Assembly: GCF_000203815.1 (NCBI RefSeq) | Contig: NW_004457690.1 | Coordinates: 124,001 to 188,000, forward strand | From: Cavenderia fasciculata | Taxonomy: Eukaryota; Evosea; Eumycetozoa; Acytosteliales; Cavenderiaceae | Direction of reading: 5' to 3' | Length of the DNA stretch: 64,000 nt | Part shown: in pieces, positions 24,001 through 37,118 of the stretch | How positions within the stretch are numbered: position 1 is the first letter of the stretch | Layout: each line of letters starts with the position of its first letter | Notes under the pieces: generated by a model | The model's input: only the letters and a program-made list of their open reading frames with translations | The model's database searches: none | Told to the model about the DNA's origin: nothing | Translations under genes and position numbers: made by a program

Positions 24001-26052
24001 AATTGAGTATCAAATGGTGGTAGAGAAAGATGAAAAGCTGGTAATTGTTCTTTGAGAGATTGGAATATATTGGGAGGAAGGTATTGATAGATTCTTTCAA
24101 AGAATGTTTGACGTTTTGCATTTTCCTCGTCTCTGATTGAATTTAAAGAATCCAAAAATCGATTTAAATTGGAACCAATCGACGTACCAAACTTAATTCT
24201 ACGTGAAGTCTCTGTCAATGCATCTTCATAGGCCGATGGCATATGATGAATACATTCCAATTGGAAGAAATTCGTACTTTGCTTATTAATCGCATCATTC
24301 CAAATTGAAAAACTATTAATCAATTCATGCATCTTTGCTTGTAACTTTGATATATTTCTTAATGTTGAAAATACAAAATGATTCATATAATTCTAGAAAA
24401 ATTAATAATAAAAATAAGTACTTAATTGGGAATTGGTTTGTAGTCAATAATGATATATATTTACCTTTGCCTTTTGAAATAATAATAAAGTAGAAGAAAG
24501 ATGTTCAATGTTTTTCAATGATGATTGTATACTTGTATCTTGGGAATTTTTAATCTCTGAAAATGACATTAAAATACTTGATATTTGATTTGGATCCTTT
24601 GAATTTCTAGATGATTCTAATGATCTTTTGATTTTTTCAGAATCTAAATAGAAAAAGAAAAGAAAAGATTAATACTCTACAACTTTTTAATACTATTTTT
24701 TGTTTCTTCTTCTTACTTGATAAAGTTGATTGGTGAAGAGCTTGAATTTGTTTTGTATTTTCTCTTGAAAATGTTATTCTTTCATTTAAATCCATAAAAC
24801 TAAAAGTAAAAAAAATTAATTAATTAATACTTTTGCAAAGAGGGGAGGTGTGATCAAAGATATATTAGGTTTTTTTCATACTTTGTATCAACAGTTTTCT
24901 TTAATTCTGAATCAACATTTTCCATGATACTATCAATTTGATATCCCAATTCACCAAGTTTACTCTTTAAAGTTTCATATTCTCTTTTACATTGTTCACT
25001 CCATTTTCTAATTTCATTTTCTGGTATACAATCCAATAATGTTTGCCTATTTGGATATCTTAATGATTCATGTAATTTAACTTGTTTTAACTAAAAATAA
25101 ATAAATAAATGGTTAAATTTTAGATTAATCATATAAAAATAAAAATAATTAATTAATTCTTACTCTATTTAAATCAGTTTCAAAAGATAATAATAAAGAT
25201 TCGAATCCTGGAGCTTGTTTTTTGTATGATGTTGATAAATTTGAATAATTTTGTAATAACTTACTATAAAATATATAAATATAAAATGTTAGATATTATT
25301 GAAAATGATTACTATATTCTTTCTTACTTTTTATAATCATCCAAACTATTTAATGCAGCAGATATACATTTCTTTTGAATATTTAATTCACTAAGACTAT
25401 TCATACATTGTACCACTTTGTTTTCATAGACCTCTTTGAGATATTGAGTTCCAACGACATGATTGTTGAGATAGAATTCTAGAGTAAATAACTTGTTGAG
25501 TGGGTTCAAAGAGGTTTCTAATTCCTTTAAGTTCTTTGGTGTTGGTAGTCTAGGTACATTGAAATCATTTAATGCCAAGTTTACATCCTCTGGATAATAA
25601 CTAGGATTATCTAATATTCTCTTGTTGAATAGGTATATTTCTCTATCTTTCTATAAGCAGAAATAATATTAAAAAAGTAAGTAAACTAAAACTAATATAA
25701 TAGATTATATATATCTCTCTCTTTGTTGTTGTTCACTTACAACGATGTTATAAGATTCCAAACTTCTATTTGAACTTAAATTGGTATCGGCTAATAAGAT
25801 TTGTTCGTTTGGTTGTATACCTGTAACTGTTGTTAATGACTCTTTAATCGTTCCAATTCTATAATAATAATAATAATACAATACAATGTAACATCAAATC
25901 AAACAAGTATTAATAATTCATTCTTTTCATTCAAAGATATCTGCTGATGATGATTGGACTGTCTTGTATATTTTGACATACAATATAGAAGGATTGACAG
26001 GTATCTCGTATAGAGTTCCTGTATCGGATCGAAGTATCTTTAAATTAAACAT
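21014..26052 (-). CDS. atg11: Autophagy scaffold protein Atg11/FIP200 family
   Basis: About ten exons on the minus strand give a protein of roughly 1,400 residues. The start at 26052 (MFNLKILRSDTGTLYEIPVN) opens a ubiquitin-like N-terminal domain (IGTIKESLTTVTGIQPNEQI, LLADTNLSS). A helical Atg17-like region follows (WSEQCKREYETLKSKLGELG; SRRIKFGTSIGSNLNRFLDS), then a Gln-rich loop and an acidic DDFALIDGF, then ~700 residues of coiled coil in one large exon (21220-23574 frame). The C-terminal claw domain is clear: RHSKTAIFYFVKNNVYEAVN, SPNYYLSPDCLDSF, CIIGTIIEI, NIYGLPTGTTYHELLVA. Atg11/FIP200 proteins recruit the Atg1/ULK kinase and bind cargo receptors through the claw. Within the coil, ENEVTIKENEATIKENEVAI is a small tandem repeat. 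The assignment is strong from both ends. Confidence 0.9.
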
Positions 26053-27250
26053 GACTAACTTCTCTCTCTTGCTCTCTATCGTCTATCAGTTTGCTTGTAT
26101 GTATAATTGTCAATAATAAATATATGTATCTGTATCTGTATGGTATGTATTAATAGTTAACAGTCGAATAAATAATAATAATGATCATAATAATAAAAGA
26201 GAGAGCGCTCACAACAACAACAATAATAAAATATAACAACAACCCTCCCCTTTGAGAGAAATAGTGGAAAAAATGTGTCACCAACAGTCACCTCCCTAAC
26301 ATCTGTTAATAATTTATTATGTTTTTATATTTTTTAGCTAATCTTAGATTCCAAAGTCTTTCCGTCAACCCTCCCTCATAGTTGGTTGTCTCTTTACTTC
26401 TCTCTCTTTCTTATCAAGAGTTCAAACATTGAAAGTAATAGTCTATAGTCTCTCTCTCTATTCTATATCCAGACAAATAATGCATCGAGAGATACATTTA
26501 GTTTGTAGTATATCATATGATATGATATGATAGCAGAGACAGAGACAAAGCAAAGCAAAAATATGCGTTGAATTATGGTGTGTGTTATTCTTTCTTTTAT
26601 CGTACCACACACAAATGACACACTCTGTAAACCGCTGTTGTTTTGCCATATATCTGCACAACACGACACTCTTTAAAAATCTCTGTGGAATCGTCGATTT
26701 GGTTTATTTTTAAATAACACGCATTCCACATCAATAATAATAACGGTTGAATTGTCTAATTATAAATCATTACAATTTCTCATCTCACTACTCTACTCTA
26801 CTCTACTTTACTTTTGTTTATTCCTTTAAACAGTTTTTATTTCTTTTAAAGAGAAAGAATAGAAAAGTATTGTCTCTAGTAATCTCTTCTCTCTGCAGCG
26901 TATTCACACACAAAGACAAACAAACAAACAAACACACACCACATCGTCGAGAAGTGAAGCAGCGACCAGGCAGCATCTATCATCATCGCATCAGTATCTA
27001 CTCCCACTCCCCTCACCCCACACTCACACCTCAATCTTTCCCTGTAGTCATCCGTCTGTCATTGGTCGAATAATATATTTATATTATATTTATTTTTAAT
27101 TTAATTCTAAATAAGGGGTGTAAGTAAGTATCAGTCAGTCTAGAGTTGGTGAATATATTCACATTTCATTTCATTCAGTTATTTATTCCATTTCATTCAT
27201 TGTAGTAATAATATATATATTTAAAAGGGAATAATAATATAATATAAATA
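26053..27250. other. Divergent promoter region between atg11 and the NT-C2 gene
   Basis: AT-rich with GA/CT tracts, ATATGATATG repeats at 26510-26530 and an A/C-rich leader (26900-27060) before the plus-strand gene. The open frames at 26458-26669 and 26747-27073 lack conserved features and are treated as chance. Confidence 0.55.
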
Positions 27251-28141
27251 ATGATTAAATCAATTAAACACGCAAGAGCAGATAAAACCAAATTCAAGTA
27301 TACTATTGACTTTAGAAGATTGACAGACTTGCCATCAGACTTGGTTGGAAATGTCGTTCAATTACATTGGTCTCGTGGAGACCATAAAGGTGAGAGTAAA
27401 GGATACAGAGTACAAAAGAAAGAAAGAAAGACACCTGGAAACTCACCGACCACTGAAAGACGTGATCATGTAGTATCATTTGCAGCTACCACTCCATCAT
27501 CATCATCAACAGCAACAGCCGTTTTAAATGCATCCAATGCATCGACTACTAGTGACCAAACTACTCCGCCACCTCCAACACCATCGACAGCCGCTGAAAC
27601 ATCTACCACCACATCACCAATCACCTCTACAGAAACTGCATCAACAACCACAACCACAACCATTCCAGTGGCATCACAATCACCACCACCAACACCGGCT
27701 GTTGAAGTGACCAAAGACACTACACTCACTAGAAAACAGGCCAAACTATTGATTGGCAATTGTATCGATGGAGACAACAACCTTCCAAGTGGCAATGGTT
27801 ATGTTGTCATGAATGAAAAGATGGCTATTCCAGTGACACTGTATTCTAGTAGTTCACATCAAGAACTTCCTGCTCCATTTGAACAAAAACTGTTAACTAT
27901 TACTTTACTTCTCGGTCAATTGACTCTGGCAACTGTATCTGTAGATTTGGCACTCCACTATCAAGATAATGGAAGAGAAGTCATTTCCATACCTTTCCCT
28001 TCGTCATCCTCCGTTCAACCAACTTTAATGGTATGTGTCTCAAAAAAAAGAAAAATGTGGTATTTTTCCATAACCACCACCACCTCCACTTTTTCATATT
28101 TATTATAAAAAGAAATCAAGGAATAGAAAGGAATAGAAATA

Positions 28142-28198
<57 letters not shown>

Positions 28199-29544
28199 TT
28201 GATCAACAAAACAAACTAACCACACATATATTAATATTAATATTATTTTTGTTATATTATATTATTTAGTTATCATTAAAAGCAAAATGTAAAGATAAAG
28301 AAAAGAAACAGATATTATTAAAATCTAATAATACAAATATTTCAAATGGAGCTGGTGGTCATGTAAATCATAATATGTTGAATCCACATTATCATCCAAC
28401 TGCAATTAATTTAAATAATCATAATAATAATAATAATAATACTTCTCATTCTCATTCACATTCACATCATCATCATTCCCTTCATAATAATAATAATAAT
28501 ACTAATAATACAACTACAACTACCAACTCCACAAATCCATTAATGGATAATAATAATAATATCCCAAATATAACAATTGTAAATCCAACAGGGATCGATA
28601 TATCAAACCAACCATCTTCATTACAACAACAAGACTGTGATACACTTACATCTGGGTCATTGGTTAGGGATCCAACAACAGAATCTTTGATTACTTCTAC
28701 TTGGTCATCGGATGATGATAGTTCAGACGATACATTTCACATTAATGAAAAGGAGTTGGCAAGAAAGACACTTGAAATTAGAGCATTGACAAGTAAGTTG
28801 ATTCAATGTGAATCACATGTTCAAGAGACTGCCAAAGTGATCCAACAAAAGGATAATGATATTCTCACGATGATTAAAAAGGTGGAACAAGCTCAAACAG
28901 CAGTACTCGAGTATGAAGAGTCTGCTCATCGTTCAAAAGTAATGGAAGAGTATGCCAATAGAAAAATGATCTCCCTCAGTCAAGCTTTGGAAAGTCAAAA
29001 AAAGTTACAACATTTTGAATCAACTCATCATCTCATTGCCACCGTTCCAGGTGACTCATCCCATCAACCACATGTCCCACTACTTGAAAAGAGTCTTGAA
29101 CAAAGAATCATGGAATCATTAGAATTGAATGAAAGACAAGAAGCACAAATCAAAGAAAACGAACAATTATTGGAGAAAAAAGAGAGTGAATTGGAATTGT
29201 TACAACAGACAATTGAAGAATTGACAGAACAAATGGAATTGAAAAACAAAGAGATTGAACAAGTGGTAGAAGGCAGTAAACAATACTTTGAAACTCAACT
29301 TGGTAAAAAAGATGAAAAGATCAAGAAACTCAAAGAGTCTTTGGAAACTGTCATTAGAGAAAGTAATCACAAGGATATTGAATTAATAGAACGAGAAAAA
29401 CAACAAGAAAAGTTGAGACTTGCCAATCCACAACCTTCATCTTCACAGTCGACTGCACAATCATTATTATGGAATCCAATTGTAGCTTGGTCATTTGCTC
29501 TATTTTGTTTTATGATGTTTTATTTAAAATCTCAAGATTGTTAA
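27251..29544 (+). CDS. NT-C2 domain, coiled-coil, tail-anchored protein
   Basis: Exon 1 (27251-28030) joins exon 2 (28270-29544) in frame across an intron full of TAA repeats. The first ~270 residues form an N-terminal C2 domain (NT-C2, EEIG1/EHBP1 type): KFKYTIDFRRLTDLPSDLVG, VVQLHWSRG, later LTRKQAKLLIGNCIDG, FEQKLLTITLLLGQLTLATV and VDLALHY. A Thr/Pro/Ser-rich insert of ~100 residues interrupts it. Exon 2 begins with Asn/His-rich spacer, then a long coiled coil (EKELARKTLEIRALTSKLIQ onward). It ends in a single C-terminal hydrophobic helix (NPIVAWSFALFCFMMFYLK) followed by SQDC. This layout suggests a tail-anchored tether of ER or other membranes, with NT-C2 binding lipid or cytoskeleton. 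The specific function is unknown. Confidence 0.85.
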
Positions 29545-30061
29545 TAACAATATATCAATATATCAACCCAACACACAGAGTTGTTGTTGTAACTTACACA
29601 CAAATATATTAGAATGTGGAAAAAACATTAATATTATATAAAATCATATCAAATAAATTCTAGATCATTATTTATTTAAATAGATACTTTTACCTTCTCT
29701 ATCCATCAATCCATCTTAGTTATTTACCAAGTGGTAAGGGTATCTTCCCAAAAATAGTATTTTCAATAAATTCAGTGAATCACGAAAAATGGAGGGCGCC
29801 AAAACAACCAGATGACCGCAATTCTGTGAGGAGTGCGGAGCAAAGCCGTTATCGAAAATTTGAATTGAATTGCCTTGCTCTCCCAACTGATCATTCATTC
29901 ATTATCTCTTTGTAGTGCACTTATCATCTTATCAACTACTTCACTTCTACTACACCCTCTCTCCTGTCAAGATCAATGACATTGTAAATAATAATAACCA
30001 GAGATATATATAAATAGAGAGAGAGATCGAAAGGATAATAAAGACATAGACAAACACAAAC
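29545..30061. other. Intergenic with an E2F-like site
   Basis: Leader of the large fimbrin-like gene. A GC-richer patch at 29790-29850 contains GGCGCCAAAA (29795-29804), the reverse of the E2F consensus TTTTGGCGCC. Otherwise it is AT-rich; no gene was seen. The minus-strand open frame at 29716-29898 has no conserved features. Confidence 0.5.
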
Positions 30062-30697
30062 ATGGATATGTCATTATTTACAGGTATCACCCTGTTTAGT
30101 GATGATAACATCCATGATCAACAACAACAACAACAACAAGATGAAGGTGATGAACAACAAAATAGTAGTGCATTATCCACATCTAATGATAATAATAATA
30201 ATAAGAGTGAAATAATGAAAGAATGGTTTAATGAACATTATTATAATCTTATACAATACCATGCAATTAGAAAGACAAGATTACAAGAATTCAAGACCGA
30301 GTTGAATAATCCTGCTGCATCACCAATGAGCAAAGAGGAAAAGAAAACGTTGCAACTTGAACACTATCAAAAGGAAACTGCCTATCTTAGATTAAAGAGA
30401 AAGACAATACAACAAGACTTTGAACCACTTTTCATATACACTTCTATAAAGTCTAAACATAATCTATCAGATGAAGGGACTTTATCTTCCTCTGCAACTA
30501 CCACCTCATCCTCCTCTACCTCCTCCTCCTCCTCTTCTGACAAGAAAAAGAAACCATCACCTAAATCACTCATTCCAATCTCAAAAGATGCCGATGGTAA
30601 CAAACAAGTGCGTAAAAAGAGCGGTACTATTGCAGCAACTGCATTATCACCCCAATCTCCAGATTCAATTGATTTCTCTATTAAAAAACAATTAATC

Positions 30698-30735
<38 letters not shown>

Positions 30736-33700
30736 ACCTACAACTACATCAACGACATCGACGACGACGGCATCATCATGGACAAGTGCGACACCAATTA
30801 ATAATAGTAATAATAATAGTCATCAAGGATATTTGGCAACACCATCATCACCACTGCCAAATATTAGTTTTAATCAAGGTGGTACTATTATATCATTTTC
30901 AAATTCACCTACTACTTCATTTGAAGATCTATCCAAACCACTTGCAAAGAGTAGTAGTGATATCCCACCTTCTACTTCTACTACTACACCTAGACAAGTT
31001 AGATTCAGTAATGATACTGATAGTATACCAACATCACCGGCCGACAATGCAACCGACTTTTATGATCCACGCGGTAGTGTACGTCGTACCAAGAGTATAT
31101 CGAGTATCACCAAAGACCGTGGAGGATTGGCTTCATACACTCCAACACCACTTAAAAACAAATCCTATACTATGCAATTCAAGGTCGATGCCAAGGTCAA
31201 ATTGGAGCAAACTGAAAAACTACTATTTGAAAAGGAGGAGGATACTCGTGTGGCCGCAGAGATTGGTCAAAGATTGTTGGATCGTATCCAAGAGTTGGAA
31301 GACGAGTTGACACAGACAAAGTCAAAAGAGGGCGAGCAACAGAAACGTCTCGAGGCAATGGACCAAATCACAGATGAAAATGGTCGATTAAAGACTGAAA
31401 TCCTGATGCTTGGCAGCAAGGTCGATAGTGCATCGATGGAAAATGCAGCACTCATTGAAAAAGAGTCTCATCTCGAGGAAAAGATAACACAACAACACAA
31501 TTGGCTGCGCAATGAATACACTCCCATGCGATCACGTACCATCAATCAACAAAAGGAAGAAATTGAGAATCTCAAAATAAGTGTCGACCAATTGCAAGCC
31601 GCCGAGGACAAATTGAAAAAGAATCGTGATCGTCTTGCATCGCAGAATGAAGTGCTTTCTGGATCGGTTGCAGATCTTCAATTGGCACTAAAGGAAAAGG
31701 TCGATCTAAAGGATTTCGAAGTACTCAAAAACAAGATGAAAGATGCTCGAACTAAAAACAGAGAATTACGTGCACGTATTTCAGAGTTGGAAGAAAGCAG
31801 CAGTGGCTCTGCCTTGGCATTGGCAGAACCTGAAGTATTCCTCAGATCGGCATTCAACGACCTATTGAGAAATGAAGAACTCATCAATTCTACTCCAAGA
31901 ATAACCAATCTTCGTGTACTATCCGATGCAAAGATCATGTTGGGTCGTCTCGAAGCAATCGTTTACAATAACAATGATATGTCGCTCATTACAACACTTG
32001 TCAATTTTTTGGAAAATGAAGCCAACAATGACGAACAAAATAGAATCCTTGCAAATAATATATTATCTCTAAATGAATCTTTTGAATCAACTGATGATAA
32101 ACCTCAAGATCCTCAAACTGCTTTATATATGGTAAATAGACAAATATATACATATTATTTTAAATATTAATATTAATACTTTCTATTTTATATTTTAGTT
32201 AATATGTATTGTATCAATTCATAAATATACAAAATATGATAAAAAGAGATTAGAAGGAGATAATGGAACGATTGATGAATTGGGAAGCCAAGTGGAAACT
32301 TTGAAAAAGGTGATCAATAACTTGGAATTTAATTTGGGTGAAGCCAAATTGATCAATCAAAAGCTAGAGGAAGATATTGATATGCTAAAGACACCACGTC
32401 ACAATAATGAGTTTATGTCAATGGCCGATGAATTAAAGAGTAGTGGTCAGATCGTTGACCAAAGTGAATTAGATCGTGTTCGTCAACAATATGAAAAACA
32501 AATTGTTGAAATGGATCAAATGCAACTTTCAAATGCATTCGAGATTGAATCACTCAAACATCAACTGGAGAAACGGTCACAATCTATCCAAGAATTACAA
32601 GACAAGTTGAATCGTTTGGGTGAGGAGTTGACCAGTGAAAAGGAATCACTTAAAAAGGAATTGGATGCATTGTTGCAAGATAAAAAGAGTTTAGAGGAAG
32701 CACTCGTACAAGAAAAGAAAGAGTTGAGTGATACTCAACAAAGAGAATTGGCTCTACTTGGTGACTTGGACAATTTACTCGAACAACTTTCAAATGAAAA
32801 GAGTAACTTTGACAGGACACTACAAGATGAAAAAGATCAATCCAAAAAGATTTTACAATCACTCGAACAAGAAAAACTTCAACTCGTCCAATCCATCGAA
32901 CAACTTGTATCTGAAATTCAACAACTCCAACAAAAACAAAAGCAACTTGAATCAACCATTGAATCAATGCTCATTGAAAGTAATTCGTTAAAGAGTGAAG
33001 TGGAAACTTTAAAAGACACTATCATTCTAGAACAACAAGAAAACCAAAGATCGAAAAACGAGATTGATCAACTAAAGATCAGTCACCAAGAAACCATTGA
33101 AAAGTTAAACACTCAAATCAAAGTACTCCAATCTACAATTGAAAAGATTACATCTGATATGAATGATGGTATTCAACAACAATCAAAAGATCATTTACAA
33201 TTGCAAGAGGAAATTGAAAGATTAAAAAAAGAAAATATATTATCAATTCAAGAAAGTTTATCATTCCAACAAAAAAGTCATCAATTACAACAATCTTTGG
33301 ATCAATCACAAAAGGATAATGAAAAATTAAAAGACAATAATAATAATTTGACAAATGATAATAATAATTTGACAAGTGATAAACAGCAATTACAACTGTC
33401 ATTGGATCAATCTAAAAATGATAATCAACAATTAAAGGATGATAATAATAATTTGGTAAATGATAAACAACAATTACAACAATCATTGGAAAAGGAAAAA
33501 GAATTGTTGGATCAATCAAAGAAGGATAATGAAAAGTTATCTTTGGATAATAGTAATTTGACAAATGATAAACAACAATTGCAACAATCTTTGGATCAAT
33601 CACAAATTGATAACAAAGAATTAAAGGATGATAATAATAACTTGGTAAATGATAAACAACAATTACAACAATCTCTTGGATCAATCACAAAAAGATAATC

Positions 33701-36689
33701 AACAATTAAAGGATGATAATAATAATTTGGTAAATGATAAACAACAATTACAACAATCTTTTGATCAATCACAAAAGGATAATCAACAATTGAAATCAAA
33801 ATCAGAGGATTTGGAAAAGGAAAAACAACAATTACAATTATCATTGGAACAATCACAAAAAGATAATCAAGAATTAAAACAATCATTTGACCAATCTCAA
33901 AAGGATAACCAAGAATTAAAATCAAGATTGGAAGAATTGGAAAAGGAAAAGCAACAATTACAACAATCTTTGGATCAATCACAAAAAGACAACAAAGAAT
34001 TAAAGGATGATAATAATAACTTGGTAAATGATAAACAACAATTGCAACAATCTTTAGAACAATCACAAAAAGATAATCAACAATTACAATTATCATTTGA
34101 TCAATCACAAAAGGATAATCAAGAATTGAGATCAAAGTTGAGATCAAAGTTGAAAGAATTGGAAAAAGAAAATCGATCATTGGAAAAGACAATTCAAGAA
34201 TTAAAGGAAGAGATTGAAAACAAGGTTAAACAATTATCTTCGTCTGACAGTGAAAAGGATAATATTATTCAACAATTAAGAAGTGATGTAGAAGAAGCCA
34301 ATAACAAAAAGAATTGTTTGTTGGCAGAACATATTGTTTCGATCAATGCATTGACATCACAACTAAAATCATTGCAATCTCAAAACGAACAATTACAAGA
34401 CAGCAAAGATCAAGTCAACTCTATTGTCGAACAAGCCAACCAGACTATTTTACAATCGATCGACGCAACCAACCAACAATTCCAACAATCAATCGATCAA
34501 GCCAACCAACGTATTCAATCACTCATTGATATGATTGCCATGATTCTAGAAAAGGTACAAAAGGATAAAGAGCTACAGGACAAGGTCAAGGTTGATTTAC
34601 AACACTGGAAAGAAAAGGCCAACCAACTCATTGTCGACTTGGAAAATGAAAAGGAAAACACAGAGTCTCTCACCACCGAGAACCTTCAACTCAAGGAACA
34701 AATCAAAGAGTTGCAACTTCGATTGGAGAACAAAACGAGAAAGCACAAGTCTGTCAAAGAGTTGTCGTTGCAGTTGACCGACATGATCAAACTAGTTCAA
34801 CAAAAGAAAGAGCAAAAGGAGGCGAAGAAGGAATTGGAGAATACCCTTGTTGTACCAGCCGTCGACATGGTAAAGAATTACGAGTGTCCCGAAGAACCAG
34901 CTCTTCTCTCGTATATCAACCAAAAGCTCAAACCACACGGTGACTATCTCGACCATATCTTCCCACTCGACCTCTCCAAACATATTCTATGTTCCATCTA
35001 TGACGGTGTTTTATTGTGTGAATTGGTCAATTTTGCGAGAGAGGGAACCATCGATGACCGTGTCGTCAACCAAAAGCCAAAGAATCAAATGGAGGTTGAC
35101 CAAAACTTTAATCTTGTCACCAACTCTGCTCGTGCCATTGGCTGCAAGTTTTTACCCGGACAAAAGATGACCCCACAAACGTTGCGTGATGACCCATTGC
35201 TCGCACTATCGCTCATCTACGAGTTGGTTCGTGTCCAAATCATGGCACCCATCACCGTCGTCAACTATCCCAACCTCTTGCTCCTCAAAACACCCGATGA
35301 AGAGGTCAAACACTTTTTGGCACTTTCTACACCCCAACTACTACAGCGATGGGTTATCTATAATCTCGATAGCAATTGCACCCAAAACAACACTAATCTG
35401 CGTCGATCAATGGTCATCAAAGCCAAAGTACAAGGAACTGTCGAAGACTTGGTTCTCCATGACATCAATACCACCAAACTCTTATGTTCACTAGACAAGG
35501 AGTTGGTTGCTCCAACCACCACCACCGATCAAACAGGCATATATGAATGGATCATCAATGAATCAACAAATAGATTTGATATTTTCCCTTGGTTATCAAT
35601 TCATTCATTTTTAAACGTAAGAAAGATTATATATATCTTGCTTGTTGATCAAAGTACAAAGTAGTCTAACCTTTTTTATTTTATTTTTATAGAAAAATAC
35701 CAAATTAGCATTATTATATGTAACAAGTTTATTTATTTCACCAAAAGGTGTTTCATCACTTATTATTTCACAGGAATCCAATGATGGAAAGGAAGCAACA
35801 TCCATTACAAAGGTTGTCCAAGAAGTCAAATCTATTTTGGTCGATGTTGATGGCACCAGAGAAGAAAGAGCCTTTTGTATGTGGCTCAATTCACTCGATG
35901 TCAATCCCTATGTTAATAATTTACAACAAGATCTTCAAGATGGTTTAATTCTATTACAAGTATGTTAATTATATAAGTATATTTAAAAGGATAATAATAA
36001 TAATTAATTGTTTTATTTTATTTTTTGTTTTTTTTTAAAAGATGTTTGATAAAATTAAACCAGGTAGTGTAAATTGGCAAAAAGTAAATCAAAATCCAAA
36101 CAATGCATACAAGGAATTAGAAAATTGTAATTATGCAATTAGTTTGGCAAGACAATTTAATTTCTCGATGGTCAATGTCGGAGGCAAGGATATCAACGAT
36201 GGTCAATTGAAGCTGACATTGGGATTGATCTGGCAAGCTTGTAAATATCATCTTTTATCAATTCTCCAAAGCCTATGGGGTCCGAGCGGCAGTGGAGCAA
36301 GTCGGGGTGTTGGCGGGTCCAATGAGATGACCGAGGCCGATATCATCAAGTGGGCAAATCAAAAGGTAACAACCATAGGCAAAGCAAGCGGCATCAACAA
36401 CTTTAAGGACACTTCTATCGGTAGTGGCATGTTCCTCATCGATCTTTTGGAGAGCGTGTGTCAAGGCTGTGTAAATTATTCGATCGTCCATCAGGGAGAA
36501 ACCGACGACGAAAAGAAGGCAAACGCTCAATACATCATCAATGTGGCTCGTAAACTCGATTGTTGTATATTTTTGGTGTGGGAGGATATCGTTCAAGTTC
36601 GACCAAAGATGATTCTCACCCTTGTCGCTCAACTATATATTAAAAGTGAAGGTTTAAATCATCGTGTCGACGATACCGATGATGAATAA
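30062..36689 (+). CDS. Giant coiled-coil protein with a C-terminal fimbrin/plastin-like CH-domain core
   Basis: Four exons (30062-32131, 32199-35616, 35693-35959, 36042-36689) encode about 2,130 residues. The N-terminal ~370 residues are low complexity (Gln, Asn, Ser, Thr). Residues ~370-1400 are coiled coil. Within this, 33290-34190 is a degenerate repeat (units such as [20 protein letters not shown]) of mixed 14- and 28-residue spacing. The C-terminus resembles plastin/fimbrin: [108 protein letters not shown] and [13 protein letters not shown]. These are calponin-homology domains, probably four, expected to bundle or crosslink actin. One extra base near 33672-33678 shifts the frame inside the repeat; comparing neighbouring units shows an added base. 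It could be an error or a real break. Confidence 0.85.
33290..34190 (+). repeat. Coding tandem repeat in the coiled coil
   Basis: Degenerate heptad-rich units ([28 protein letters not shown]) recur about a dozen times with 14- or 28-residue spacing. Several DNA-level units are nearly identical, which suggests recent unequal exchange. The frame change at 33672-33678 lies within this array. Confidence 0.85.
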
Positions 36690-37118
36690 ATAATAAATAA
36701 ATAAATAAATATTTTTTTAAAAAAACAGATTCATTACTATGTGTTATGGTTGATTTATCGATTATTGGAACCAATTGTACAATGAATTTGTCGGGGTGTT
36801 ATACAGTATAGCTAACTCCAAATGATTCTAGAATCTCTCGATTGCAACAAAACAAAGAATGAAATCCAATAAAAATCATGATCCCGATTTTTGTTTTGGT
36901 GTAAGATGGGGTAAAAGTATCCATCTATTTTCCCAAATTTATTTTAAACAAAGAGTAACGGTGTTGACAAAAATGCCATAGAGTAGTGGAACACACTAAT
37001 ACCGCTCTACTCCAATACAGAGCTATTCCTTTCATTTTCTCTTGTTTCATTGGTACAAAGCGAAACAATGACAATGAAATGGTTGGAGAGCCATACAGTA
37101 GAGTGATACTTCAAATTA
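36690..37118. other. Intergenic upstream of the tRNA-like locus
   Basis: Less AT-rich than most spacers. It has no conserved frame (the open frame at 36986-37210 overlaps the tRNA-like sequence and is not protein-like). The segment 37081-37118 could act as leader of the permuted tRNA candidate; AGTGA at 37102-37106 can pair with TCACT at 37216-37220. Confidence 0.5.

Noticed and set aside
26458-26669. Two overlapping minus-strand small frames
   Set aside because: They overlap each other in different frames, in a promoter region, without conserved residues.
26747-27073. 108-codon plus-strand open frame
   Set aside because: Lies in the A/C-rich leader of the NT-C2 gene; composition follows the leader, not a protein.
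29716-29898. 60-codon minus-strand open frame
   Set aside because: Short, no conserved motif, in a likely promoter; the GC-rich patch is better explained by regulatory sites.
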